Made by a program: the position numbers and the translations under genes. A stretch of DNA of 11,832 nt, taken from positions 64,001 to 75,832 of the forward strand of contig JAKSYS010000266.1 in the NCBI GenBank assembly GCA_022925895.1, given 5' to 3'. Under the pieces are notes generated by a model, which saw nothing but the letters and a program-made list of their open reading frames with translations, was not told the origin of the DNA and did no database searches. Shown here piece by piece: positions 1 through 8,643 of the stretch (position 1 is its first letter; every line of letters starts with the position of its first letter). Source of the DNA: Fragilaria crotonensis. Lineage: Eukaryota; Bacillariophyta; Fragilariophyceae; Fragilariales; Fragilariaceae.

Positions 1-338
1 TTGGGTACCCATGGGCACAGGCGTCATACCCAGTGCAGGACTCTGCTATGTACTCCGACTACATGACCAAGTATGAGTTCATCTGGCATTCAAACAGCAT
101 AGGTTGAATGTCTGCAAATAACAAATTAAGTCGCAACTCGATATGCATAAGGCCATGATACACGTGTAAAGGCGAAAATTAGTCGTGAGGAGAAACGGAT
201 TCTTCATTGCTGACGTTGAATTCAAATCATCACAAGTCTACCGTAGACCGTATGCATACAAGGCAATTCTTTGTCGAGGTCACTGATTTTTAGAGAACTA
301 AATCATGTCTCGTGTGGTCTGATGGTGATGACGCTGTC
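1..338. other. Left-end stretch with no supported gene
   Basis: I see no convincing coding sequence here. Positions 2-15 (TGGGTACCCATGGG) are identical to 8922-8935 inside the hAT-like element, so a fragment of a related element may lie at the window edge. The rest is AT-rich and probably holds the 5' flank of the methyltransferase-like gene that follows. The reading frame of that gene is open upstream to about 312, but without an ATG before 339. Confidence 0.4.
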
Positions 339-1738
339 ATGCATCTCATGATCTTGACGTCGAAAGGCAACCCATGTAACCATGGAGTGCAAACTGTCCT
401 GCAGGAGCTGACGAGTTGCTTCCTTTCTCGATGGCTCTCGCCAAAAGTATACCACACATCCTGCCAACGAATCCAATCATTGAAATGCCGTCGAATTCTA
501 GTGTGCGGCGACGGCAACCTCTCGTTTTCGGCCTCGTTAGCAGAGTCACTTGATCGAAACGACAAAGGTGGGTTGGATGGGCTAGGTACGCAGTCACCAA
601 TTCACTTGACTGCCACGGTGTTGGAAACCAGAACGGAGCATACCAAGGGTAAGCCAAGGCAGTGTATGATTCATTTGAATTATGGCTGTTTGCGCAGTGG
701 GCCGTGTGGTCATGGTTGTTTTTCTTGAATGTTGATGCATTTATTTAATTTGCATTGATCTATATTCACCACCCACTTTGCTATAGTCTACGCCGATTCA
801 CAGTTCAACACAAACCTAATTGAATCTCTGGGCCACAAAGTTTGCTTCCAAGTTGATGCTACTAAACTGCACGACTATTTCCATCACCAGGAGTTTGATC
901 AAATTCACTTCAACTTTCCACACTGCAAAGGCAAATCCAATACTCGATACAATCGTCTTTTGATTCAAGAGTTTTTCAATGCAGCTTCGGCTGTCTTGAC
1001 GCCTCTAGGACGGATCCAAATGGCACTCATGGAGTCACAAGGAGGAATGAATTCGACCACAATCCGAGCATGGAAACAAAGCTGGATGCCAGCAGTATAC
1101 GCCGCGAATTCAGGGTTTGTTTTGATTAATGTAGAACCCGTTGTGGTAAGCTGTTCAATAATTCGTCCTGCATTCTTGTCGAATCTTCACCAAAACCTAA
1201 TATCATCTCATGATTCCCATACGTTTAGCCTGCATACAAACTCAGCAGTTATCGATTTCGAGATGATCAGTTCCATCTGCAAAGACCCCACATGTATACT
1301 TTTGTTCGTCCCGATGCATTCGTATCGGTACCAGAAAATCTCCAATTGTATTGCCACTTTGAAATTCTTATTGATACGGTCCAGCCGGATGTCCTCGTAC
1401 TACTCGAGGATGTGGTGAATGAATTGATGCAATCAACTGGCTGGAAAGTCAAAATCTTCTTCTTCCGACAGCAAAGTGTCACCACTCGATCCTACAAGAT
1501 TGCCATTTTTGGCGAACAAGTGCCCATTACAAGAGAGAAAGCCGACGCGGTTCGATTGCGAATCATCCACGAACTGGTCCGACGTTGTGACAACAGCAAT
1601 TTTCCATTCCTTTCGGCGAGTCGATCAAGGACTATTTCCAATCCTTGTCCGACATCGATCCTTTCTGGGTTTATGGAAAATCCCGGCGCTGAATCGTGCG
1701 CTGTATTTGATCAGGGTGACGATACCAGCAGCCATTGA
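339..1738 (+). CDS. BMT5-like (DUF2431) methyltransferase / FDX-ACB-like protein, spliced, 3' end possibly frameshifted
   Basis: Predicted exons are 339-648, 787-1145 and 1271-1738, giving about 378 aa. Both introns begin GTAAGC and end in AG, and splicing restores one continuous frame. Residues about 53-68 (ILVCGDGNLSFSASLA) are the glycine-rich SAM-binding loop of the BMT5/DUF2431 family. Exon 2 adds the other family signatures: VDATKL, then FDQIHFNFPH followed by KGKSN and NRLL, and FFNAASAVLTPLG. Yeast BMT5 methylates a uridine of 25S rRNA; that role is family knowledge, not proven here. Exon 3 (TFVRPDAFVSVPE, then SVTTRSYKIAIFG and PITREKADAVRLRIIHEL) resembles an FDX-ACB domain, the tRNA anticodon-binding fold of PheRS, as in animal FDXACB1. 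That part is inference. The first in-frame ATG is 339; 348 is an alternative, and an upstream exon is possible. After about 1595 a different frame looks more protein-like (see the frameshift entry), so the C terminus may be wrong or the gene decaying. Confidence 0.72.
649..786 (+). other. Intron 1 of the BMT5-like gene
   Basis: This 138-nt intron has donor G|GTAAGC and acceptor CTATAG. It is a multiple of three but contains in-frame stops (TGA at 726). Removing it joins exon 1 (...TEHTK) to VYADSQFNTNLIESLGHKV, which restores the continuous DUF2431 domain. The T-rich stretch 717-760 is a plausible branch and pyrimidine region. Confidence 0.8.
1146..1270 (+). other. Intron 2 of the BMT5-like gene
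   Basis: This 125-nt intron has donor GTAAGC, the same hexamer as intron 1, and acceptor GATCAG. Splicing moves the frame by two bases and joins NVEPVV to FHLQRPHMYTFVRPDAF. The unspliced frame stays open to 1418, so retention would give a different short C terminus. The acceptor was chosen because it is the nearest AG upstream of the exon 3 coding frame with the right phase. Confidence 0.68.
1591..1690 (+). pseudogene. Out-of-frame C-terminal continuation of the BMT5-like gene (probable frameshift)
   Basis: Up to about 1595 the exon 3 frame reads IIHELVRRCDNS. It then becomes Ser/Arg/Pro-rich (FPFLSASRSRTISNP). In the frame one base back, 1600-1689 encodes FSIPFGESIKDYFQSLSDID followed by PFWVYGKSRR and a TGA, with ordinary codon and residue composition. 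A TGA at 1588-1590 separates that frame from upstream. No canonical small intron with the needed length joins them: the only phase-correct candidates use non-consensus GTs, and those upstream of 1577 would delete part of the domain. This is either a genuine disabling indel or a sequence error. Confidence 0.4.
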
Positions 1739-1819
1739 CCCCTGTGAGAACATCATATCAAAGCACGACATGCAGTGCACCGGCAGCGTCTAACAGAAGT
1801 GTAGAATGTCGGCATCCAT

Positions 1820-2060
1820 TCATTCGCCCACATCCCGACCATTGTGCTCGCCGACGACGTCGTGGAAGGAAAAATCTACATCGCCATATTCCAAATCAAT
1901 GTTTTCATTATCCGTCATGCATAATTGGGAATGCGACCCAGGATGTTGTACGGATGGGCATCAAGTTATAATATGTCCGTGGTCCCAATCCAATCACCAC
2001 CCGTGCTGGCATGGAAACGGATTGTGGTCCATAATTCATCATGGTTGGTGTTTGAGTACT
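1820..2060 (-). pseudogene. Inverted partial copy of the 3' end of the Orai-like gene
   Basis: Read on the minus strand, 2060 down to about 1844 aligns with 10750 to about 10990 on the plus strand. Long runs are nearly identical. The copy encodes TQTPTMMNYGPQSVSMPARV then VIGLGPRTY, against TQTTPTMMNNGPPSVSMPTR then VVIGLGPRTY in the gene. It lacks one ACA codon and about 24 nt after the PRTY codons. The last part keeps an ATG frame (1918 to 1820) reading MTDNENIDLEYGDVDFSFHD, matching MTDDEKFDLDYGDVDFSFQD at 10918. Nothing of the transmembrane region is present, so this is a truncated fragment and not a second gene. Similarity fades above 2060 and below about 1844. Confidence 0.85.
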
Positions 2061-2197
2061 CATCGAAACTTAAGAATACTTCATCACAATATGTTTCTAA
2101 ACTGGGTGGAGTAAACTCTTATTTACAAGGGAAAGGAGTCCTTCAGAAGTTGCTTTGTTCATAACATGGATTAAAAAAGGTGCGGGAAGTCAATTAT

Positions 2198-2827
2198 TCA
2201 GGCAGCACCCGCACAGATATTCGGATTGCGAAGCACCAATGCATTTATCATGAAGTCATGTCGATCCGACACCAGGTGGGCACCACCGGAGCTGCCCAAC
2301 CAGACAACGTAGGAAGAGAGATCGTCGAAATACCTTTTCGATGCGTCGAAGTTCCCCATTTCATGCTCCAACTGACCAAGATTATTCAAGGAGATCAAAA
2401 TGATTTGATGAGATCGAATATCCGCCGTGGTTTGGGCCGCTAGAGTGTAAGCCATCTCATAAAGTGTCTTTGCATTTCGTGTTGCGTCTTGCATCGAATT
2501 CGGTTTCATGCTGTCCAAGTGATAGCATAGAGCCATGTTGAAAAGGATTATGGCACTTTCGATTGTACATGATGTGGTAGGGCTGTCGGTAGGAGCCAGG
2601 AGAATGGCAGTGCTTTTAACGAATGCATTATCGGTCGGAATCCATTTGCGACTCGAGGTTGATTGATTCAAGATGCTGATTTCGTCGAAGACATTCCGTC
2701 AGTGCAATTCACGCGTCAGGGCATGCAAGTTTTGCGCTGCAACCTTCAATTCCGCCAGCGCTTCTTCGTTGCGGCCTTGTTCAAGGAACGCAATTCCTTT
2801 GTTGTTGCGATCAATAGCATCATTCAT
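2198..2827 (-). pseudogene. TPR-like small protein, copy 1, with an in-frame TGA at codon 43
   Basis: The ATG at 2827 starts MNDAIDRNNKGIAFLEQGRN, which aligns with the start of the intact paralog at 5340. After 42 residues a TGA (2701-2699) interrupts the frame. The same frame then continues open for 166 codons to the stop at 2198, with clear similarity throughout: SCTIESAIILFNMALCYHLD, HQIILISLNNLGQLEHEMGN, and the shared ending LVLRNPNICAGAA. Three helical TPR-like segments sit near residues 8-35, 93-130 and 140-180. No in-phase intron removes the stop (a GTGAAT...ATCAG candidate of 37 nt would shift the frame). It is a probable pseudogene by nonsense mutation, perhaps young because the rest is intact. 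A sequence error or readthrough is the alternative. The family appears expanded in diatoms, with no established biochemical role that I know. Confidence 0.72.
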
Positions 2828-3625
2828 GGTAAGAACTGCATTTGGTACACAATTTTGATCAGTCGTTTGGCAAATAGTTGCTCTGCTCTCGTGCGAAATG
2901 CTCTGCGACCCCATGAAAGGCAATGTGGTCTCGTTCAGAGTTGAAAAGGAATGTGAGTGCGACATGCAAAGTCGCCACGAAGATTAGATGTACTGACGAA
3001 GACATGTTCTTGGGATGTCCGTATAATGTCGGGGTCATCCGATCCTTTGATATTGTCGGGGTCATCGATGGTTAACGAAAATGCCTGCATGGAAACAGCA
3101 ACATCAACATTTTTGAAATTTCACACACAAATTGCTTGACTTTATGTGATTATTAAGCTCCTCACTCATAGTCGGAATAATATCAAGGTGTTTGAATACA
3201 TATGCATCTCCATATACCTGGTACGTGCAGAGAATGACCACGTCGATATTTGACATAGGAATGTTGTCGACTTAATGAAGACATTTATTCATACGAAGCG
3301 TTATGTGAGACACGCGGTTCTCGAGGGCAATGCCACTTCGATGCTGATGGTTTCGGACTGATGCAACCACGTTACGACTTGGCAATACAATCGCAACCTA
3401 TGCATGTCTGAGGAGACAGACGACTGACCACATTGCTCAGAAAGACAGACATTCTCCGGGGTCACCTGTTGCTCAACACATTTGTCATGTCTCTGAGGAT
3501 GGGTACTATACCACTAAGGTGCAAGTCACGGTCTAATGACCATTTTAGGTAGCGACGAAAACGAAGACAGCTGAAGCTGTCATCCCTGCCTTTTGTTGCG
3601 TTTAGCCTTTAGCCCTCTTACTCAG

Positions 3626-3662
3626 AGTACACGGAGTACGAGTACGCAGTACTCGGTGTACT
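3626..3662. repeat. Inverted repeat of the GTACTC/GAGTAC family
   Basis: The 14-base arms at 3626-3639 (AGTACACGGAGTAC) and 3649-3662 (GTACTCGGTGTACT) are inverted copies with one mismatch, separated by 9 bases. More GTAC units follow at once (TGTACACCCGTAC). This is a member of the dispersed palindrome family seen elsewhere in the window. Confidence 0.7.
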
Positions 3663-3750
3663 ATGTACACCCGTACTGTTGTAGTCACTTTTCGTCAAAT
3701 GTAACTACTGGCATGCATACTACTGTAAATCAATTACGTCCTGTCTACTC

Positions 3751-3767
3751 CAGTACTCCGAGTACTG
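3751..3767. repeat. Perfect 17-nt palindrome CAGTACTCCGAGTACTG
   Basis: This is a perfect palindrome around a central C, with 8-base arms. The same core GTACTCCGAGTAC recurs at 11116-11128 and, as arms, at 6007-6028. All lie outside the coding regions. Confidence 0.75.
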
Positions 3768-4698
3768 TAATTCAGTACCGTATCTCTCGGAATTTTGTAC
3801 GCCACGTGGTCCTGCACTCGAGTACTTGTACCTACCTGTAGTATGCTGCTGGAGTATACATACAGGATGAGATATGACGTATGACCATTCGAACATGGAA
3901 ATTGCATCGACGTCGATGTACTGCTGAGAGTTGCAATCGACCTGACGGCTTTGTCGGAGTGCTTCAGTATTCAGTACAGACAGCATGCTATACTGTCATC
4001 TTCCGGGGTCACTCCTCCGAGCGCAACATTGTCGAGAAAGCCAAAATGGATGTTGATTCAACTTCATGTGCCAGAGTCTAAATACCTCGCGCAGTTACGG
4101 ACGACGATGTCATTCAAACGCGACATTTGCCATACCATGTAAGCGGAAAAAGCTTTGGGATGAAAAGGACTTACGAACAATTATTGCATACTATTGGGCA
4201 GTCCGATCTCCAATCTCTATAAATGATTGCAATGGTCGATTCAGCAAGGATGCACAGGTAACACGGAGATTCCCGTTGTCCCGAGCCCCGAACCCATTGA
4301 CGAGGCGTCACAGGCCGAGATCTTCATCGTTTATCGAGAAAAATCACAGCCCTGTACTACTAGAGTACATGTCGACAGAGATAGTAGACAAGTTGTACTC
4401 TCTATAACATGTATGCATTTGTATGTTACAAGTACAGTATAATGTACGATACGTTGATCGTGACGCGCAATGCAGAGTACCCTGTAACAAATCCCTAATG
4501 CACACAGCTACACCGCTTCCTATGCCTAACTCCTTTAAGACAATTGGTGCGAAAAAGTAGCATCGAGCTTCGGGTCGTAACTGATGCTAATTAGTTGTCA
4601 TGGTCCAAAAATGGAAAACGGATGTGGCGCACCGAGCACCACATCCCATTACCTCGATTGGCATCTTCTGACAGGTGGAAGTTCCTATTCTAACGTGT

Positions 4699-5340
4699 CT
4701 ACGCTGCCGCAGCACTTGTATTTGGATTGCGAAGCACCATGGCATTGAGAATGCATTCTCGACGACCACGTTCCGCATTGCTTTCTTCCGCTGGACCCAA
4801 AAACATGACGTACGTAGAAAGGTCGTTGAAATACAGTTCCGACTTGGTGTAGTCACCAGTCTCAAAGTGTATTTGACCGAGATTGTTGAGGGAAGTGAGA
4901 ATGATGTGACTTGATCGGGGGTCTTCATGAACTCGGAGGCTGAGACCGTATGCCATGTCGTAGAGCGTCATGGCACTATGCAGCGCATCCTTCATCGAAT
5001 TCGGCTTTTGACTGTCAATGTGGTATGTGAGAGCCATGTTCATGAGAATTGCCGCACTTTCGATAGTGCAGTGACATGCGTCAAACGGCTCTTCAGGGAG
5101 TGACAGAATGACAGGAGTGCTTCGGATGAAGAGGTTGTCCGTAACGATCGGATTCAGGCTTGGTGTGCAGACTGTGGATGATTCATCGTTTGCAATGCAT
5201 CGCACTCCCTTCTCTTTGATGTCCTGTGTGATGGTGTACAAGTACTGAGCTGCAACTTTGAATTCGGCAAGAGCTTGCTCATGACGTCCCTGTTCGAGAA
5301 GCCTAATTCCCGTGTTGTTGTGATGGACTGCCAATTCCAT
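4699..5340 (-). CDS. TPR-like small protein, copy 2 (intact)
   Basis: This is a 213-aa intracellular protein with no signal peptide or membrane segment. The ATG at 5340 was chosen because it aligns with the paralog's start; the frame extends three codons upstream only to a TTG. Residues 8-35 (NNTGIRLLEQGRHEQALAEF and onward) form a TPR-type helix pair. Residues 93-130 (ESAAILMNMALTYHI ... AMTLYDMAYGL) and 143-180 (IILTSLNNLGQIHFETGDYT, SELYFNDLSTYV) form two more. The C terminus NAMVLRNPN followed by an Ala run is shared with the copy at 2198-2827. TPR folds usually bind proteins; no partner can be inferred from the neighbourhood. I recall many similar diatom proteins of unknown function. The two copies lie on the same strand about 1.9 kb apart, pointing to tandem duplication followed by strong divergence. 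No intron is needed. Confidence 0.85.
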   Translation of the reverse strand: MELAVHHNNTGIRLLEQGRHEQALAEFKVAAQYLYTITQDIKEKGVRCIANDESSTVCTPSLNPIVTDNLFIRSTPVILSLPEEPFDACHCTIESAAILMNMALTYHIDSQKPNSMKDALHSAMTLYDMAYGLSLRVHEDPRSSHIILTSLNNLGQIHFETGDYTKSELYFNDLSTYVMFLGPAEESNAERGRRECILNAMVLRNPNTSAAAA

Positions 5341-6247
5341 TTTGTTCAAGTTGTTGTTTATTTGACCAGATGTTTTTTTATGAGAACAGGCCCTTCGGGT
5401 GGTAGTCGTCGATTAAGCCAATGTTTGTCACATGCCTGTCGTGGAGCGGGAGAGAGAATGCATCAGACGGAGATTTCAAATGTCGTGGAACCCTTGTTCC
5501 GTGACGCCGGAATGTCGCATGTCTCGGAGCAGATGGCGACATTCAAATGTGCTAGAAAAAAAGTGTCGAAGAACCCATGTTCTGTACTGCCAACCAGCAA
5601 TTCGACACGGTTTGAATTTAGACGATGCCAGTCGGACAAAAAGCATGTGTCAAAGCAGTCATTTTACACGTGTCATTGAACATGCCAAAATGCGAACCTC
5701 ATGCATATAATGCAGAGAAAGAATGAAACATATATTAGATTGTGCTTATGTGATAACTAAAGATTGTCCGTTGAATCGATTTCACTGCAGTACTTGAAGT
5801 TCCATCTATTGGGAATGTCCGCCCAAGCAAGATTTCTTCAATCCGCCACCTTCAATGAATTCTCAGAGTACAAGTACCATGCGGTCTTGTGTTGATGGAC
5901 CTCCTTGCCATGATGACCTGTCACAGGAGACAAAACAGACAGGGGGAGGTTGAAATGGCAGGCATGAAAATACACAAAACGCAGTAAAACTTAGTGAGCC
6001 GATGTCGTACTCGGAATACTCCGAGTACCAGGGTAGAGTGCATACACCTCTCATTTTTTCTGCAAGCAGTTGGGCGCTATGCATACATTTAGGGGATCGC
6101 GACTTGAGTGAGTACCCAATTACACTGCGAATGATGCAAATTCCCCTTCTTTGTTGATGATTGAATGATGTCCTCCAATCAATGAAGGGATGAAGCACGA
6201 AAGTAGTACCATGCGCTTGATGCAACCAAGTATTTGCTGCCTCCACT
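5341..6247. other. Intergenic stretch, no supported gene
   Basis: This is upstream of the intact TPR-like gene and downstream of the 147-bp repeat. Open frames exist (for example 5275-5710 plus and 5863-6279 minus), but none shows a domain, a sensible start or protein-like composition. The minus frame runs into the tandem repeat and into the palindrome at 6007-6028. Promoter elements cannot be assigned by eye. Confidence 0.45.
6007..6028. repeat. Palindrome with arms GTACTCGGA / TCCGAGTAC
   Basis: Two perfect 9-base inverted arms are separated by ATAC. It belongs to the dispersed GTACTC/GAGTAC palindrome family and sits in gene-free sequence. Confidence 0.75.
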
Positions 6248-6541
6248 TTGAATAACTGCCATTCCTGCTCTCTATCCACAAGAGCAGTGGCACTTTATGC
6301 CTTTCAATTCCTTAATCGTGAGAAAGCCTATAGTCCTTCATTGTTTTTGTTTCTTCGTCTTGGCGTACATGTTGGAATGTTTGCTGTCTCCGTATTGAAT
6401 AACTGCCATTCCTGCTTTTTATCCACAAGAGCACTGGGATTAACCTGAAAAAACCTACAATTCCTAAATCATGAGAAAACCTATGATAGTCATTCATTAT
6501 TTTTGTTTCTTCGTCTTGGTATACATATTGGAATCATAGAG
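6248..6541. repeat. 147-bp tandem duplication (two diverged units)
   Basis: Unit A (6248-6394) and unit B (6395-6541) both begin TTGAATAACTGCCATTCCTG and both contain TATCCACAAGAGCA, then a GAGAAA-CCTATAG-like segment and TTTTTGTTTCTTCGTCTTGG. The offset is 147 bases, from 6250 to 6397. The units differ by substitutions and small indels, so the duplication is not recent. It lies just beyond the stop codon of the minus-strand hydrolase-like gene, so it probably forms part of that gene's 3' UTR or terminator region. Confidence 0.85.
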
Positions 6542-6566
6542 GAACTGGTAGCTCCGATTCCTGTAC

Positions 6567-8003
6567 TCAATCTGTACCAGAGGATGGAAGGGATCGACTG
6601 ATTTCTTCCCTGCCAAAAAAGGCACACAAATCGGCAGCAAAGGTTTGACAATTCTTTCGCAATTCTTGATAGGAGCAATCGCGTCCCACGTAATTCAGTA
6701 GGTACTGTGCCAAATCACGTTTGGAGCGAAACGAGAGTCGTGCCTTGTGCGAGAATGTGATTTGTGGATCGACAAAGCGAGCGTCGTTGCCCTTGAAGCG
6801 ATCCATGTATTCCATAAATTCAGTAATGTTGGCTTGGGGAACATCGTAACATCGAATTTCGCCGGCAGATGTTCTCCACGGTCCCTTCAATTCCTCGGGC
6901 ATGTGCTGTGACAACAAATTGTTTGGTTCATCCTTGTCTTGGTACCAGTTTGATCGGCAATTGTAGCCACCAATTCCATTTAGATAGGCGCCTTCCACGA
7001 CAGTGCAATACTTGCCGTGTTCCCACTCGAGCAACACGACAGAATGATACGTCAACAAGTCTCGTGGAGTTTCGTTTCGAATGGCATACCGATGACTGAT
7101 CATGTGAACGTGAGACACCTTGTTTTCGGAGCTGAGAGTATGCAATAGGTTGGTTCCGTATGTGAAGCGAGGAATAGAACTTTCAAACCAGAATACAAAA
7201 CCCGGTGATGCCTCGGACCAACCAATACTGGTCCACCCGGGACCTAAAAAAGTGGCTCGATACATCACATTGCGTTCCAATTCCAACTTGCCCTTGGACG
7301 GAGACCAATACGGAGAATATTGTGCCTTGTTAAATGGCAAGATGCGTTTTCGTTCCAACGATACGAGTTGCAGAATCGACAATTGCGGCCATCCATTCAA
7401 CTTTCCACAAAAGATGAGACGTCCATCAGGTGTCTTGACAAGGGACGATAACAAATCCTCTTGTGTCAAAGGAAGTGTTCCACGATGTGAATTGATGCGA
7501 CGATTCGGCAAATCAAAATCTCGTTCCTTGAGTCCCTTCAGTAGTTGACCACCTCCACCGTTACCGCCATTACCATTCCCATTCCACCATGTGTTGGGAA
7601 GAACTTCTGCTTTCCACGTGAGACCACGATTCGAGGGTGGAAAGGCTTCCATGGCTTGTTCGGGTTCCTTGGGCCTACCGTACCAATGATCCAGATCTTC
7701 GAGTGCATCATGGAATAAGGAGGCCTCCGACTCTGTGGTCAAGGTCAGGAACTCGTATTCGGCAATATCAAGGACTGGCGATACATCCGATGAATCCGAT
7801 GTGGCGTATGTGGCGCCACCGCCATTGTCATTGTTATTATTGTCATCCGCGACAATGGTATCCCAAAATTCTGTGGCCGAAGAATCCAACTGGGTTGGTA
7901 ATGCAGTCGTCGTCGTCATGTGGATGCTGGTGTCATCAATGCCTGCCGATGGCGTTGGTTGTTCTGGATTTGTAGTACTTTTACTATCGATCGTACTTGT
8001 CAT
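6567..8003 (-). CDS. Protein with C-terminal NlpC/P60-like (LRAT/PPPDE-type) putative cysteine hydrolase domain
   Basis: This is a 478-aa single-exon gene. The frame continues upstream to 8102 but only from a TTG through a CT-rich, UTR-like stretch; ATG 8003 is the first methionine codon. Residues 1-100 are Thr/Ser/Asn/Asp-rich and likely disordered, and residues about 140-155 form a Gly/Asn linker. The conserved block is at about residues 315-465: TYHSVVLLEWEHGKYCTVVE with a candidate catalytic His320, then GIGGYN, KGPWR, the arm FSHKARLSFRSKRDLAQYLL, and KNCQTFAADLCAFF with Cys452. Histidine first and Cys in an NCQTF motif later is the permuted order of LRAT and PPPDE-type NlpC/P60 enzymes (thiol hydrolases or acyltransferases). 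Substrate and location are unknown; there is no signal peptide or membrane helix. The gene is divergent from the Orai-like gene. The domain call is from motif recognition only. Confidence 0.72.
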   Translation of the reverse strand: MTSTIDSKSTTNPEQPTPSAGIDDTSIHMTTTTALPTQLDSSATEFWDTIVADDNNNNDNGGGATYATSDSSDVSPVLDIAEYEFLTLTTESEASLFHDALEDLDHWYGRPKEPEQAMEAFPPSNRGLTWKAEVLPNTWWNGNGNGGNGGGGQLLKGLKERDFDLPNRRINSHRGTLPLTQEDLLSSLVKTPDGRLIFCGKLNGWPQLSILQLVSLERKRILPFNKAQYSPYWSPSKGKLELERNVMYRATFLGPGWTSIGWSEASPGFVFWFESSIPRFTYGTNLLHTLSSENKVSHVHMISHRYAIRNETPRDLLTYHSVVLLEWEHGKYCTVVEGAYLNGIGGYNCRSNWYQDKDEPNNLLSQHMPEELKGPWRTSAGEIRCYDVPQANITEFMEYMDRFKGNDARFVDPQITFSHKARLSFRSKRDLAQYLLNYVGRDCSYQELRKNCQTFAADLCAFFGREEISRSLPSSGTD

Positions 8004-8635
8004 CGGAGTTTTTTTCAAAACGGTGTGATAAAAAGAACAAGAAAGAGAGAGAGTTACGATTTCACGAATCAGATCAGGAACGCAGTATTGTTCCGGTTCC
8101 AAGAGGATTCAATGCACTTTGTAGAGAATAACAGGTCAATCGGGGTGTCGGGTATGGTGCGTAGGTCACTATCCTGTGCATGCTCCGTGCCCCATGATTA
8201 TGCTCGTAAAGTCAGGTGACAGCAACAGCCATCCTTGCAGTCCCGATGACTTCCGAGGAAGGGTCCAACGGATGAACCCGATGCCGGTTTGATGAGGGGT
8301 GTCAAATGATGGGTGTCGTCCTTCCCCTGCATCCGTATTTCTCGTCCAGAATACTCTACCGTAGTAGCATACTCTACTGGTAGCTAGGATTTACTTATGT
8401 GTGTCTTAGTGTATTCGTACATGTGTGTCACGAGTCCTGTGTCATCTGCGATCGTGTTTTATCAGTGTTGCGTGTTGCTACTGTATCATCATTGATCCTA
8501 CGGCACGTACTGTATGAAGTTTCATGTAGAGTACTGAGATAAGACCTCTCCTCCGTGTAAGATTCGCGAGTCCCGCGCCCACGGGACATGAGATTTGCTA
8601 CGTTTGCAATCCCATGCATGCGTAGCTCTGCATAC

Positions 8636-8643
8636 ATATATAC
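8636..8643. repeat. Left 8-bp target-site duplication (ATATATAC)
   Basis: This is a direct repeat of 8965-8972 that immediately flanks the element's terminal inverted repeats. Eight base pairs is the target-site length of hAT transposases. Confidence 0.75.

Larger units (their letters stand above)
2828..4698. other. Intergenic stretch between the two TPR-like copies, palindrome-rich
   Basis: No gene is supported. Short open frames around 3881-4442 change frame repeatedly and match no family I recognise. The stretch holds a short repeat (TGTCGGGGTCATC at 3029 and 3056) and a cluster of GTACTC/GAGTAC palindromes between about 3620 and 3845, with looser copies near 4360-4440. The part just above 2827 is presumably the promoter of copy 1. 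The part just below 4698 is the 3' flank of copy 2. Confidence 0.5.

Noticed and set aside
290-657. Minus-strand frames opposite exon 1 of the BMT5-like gene
   Set aside because: They are antisense shadows of a recognisable DUF2431 exon, with no family features.
2663-2720. Intron explaining the TGA in TPR-like copy 1
   Set aside because: The best GT-AG pair gives 37 nt, which shifts the frame and is shorter than usual introns.
3881-4442. Plus-strand frames of 63-113 aa between the TPR-like copies
   Set aside because: Several overlapping frames compete, none has a recognisable domain, and composition is not protein-like. A very decayed gene cannot be excluded.
5863-6279. Minus-strand 138-aa frame
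   Set aside because: It overlaps the palindrome at 6007-6028 and enters the 147-bp repeat; no motif or homolog is recognised.
8004-8102. Longer start of the hydrolase-like gene (511 aa)
   Set aside because: The extra frame begins with TTG, not ATG, and covers a CT-rich UTR-like stretch.
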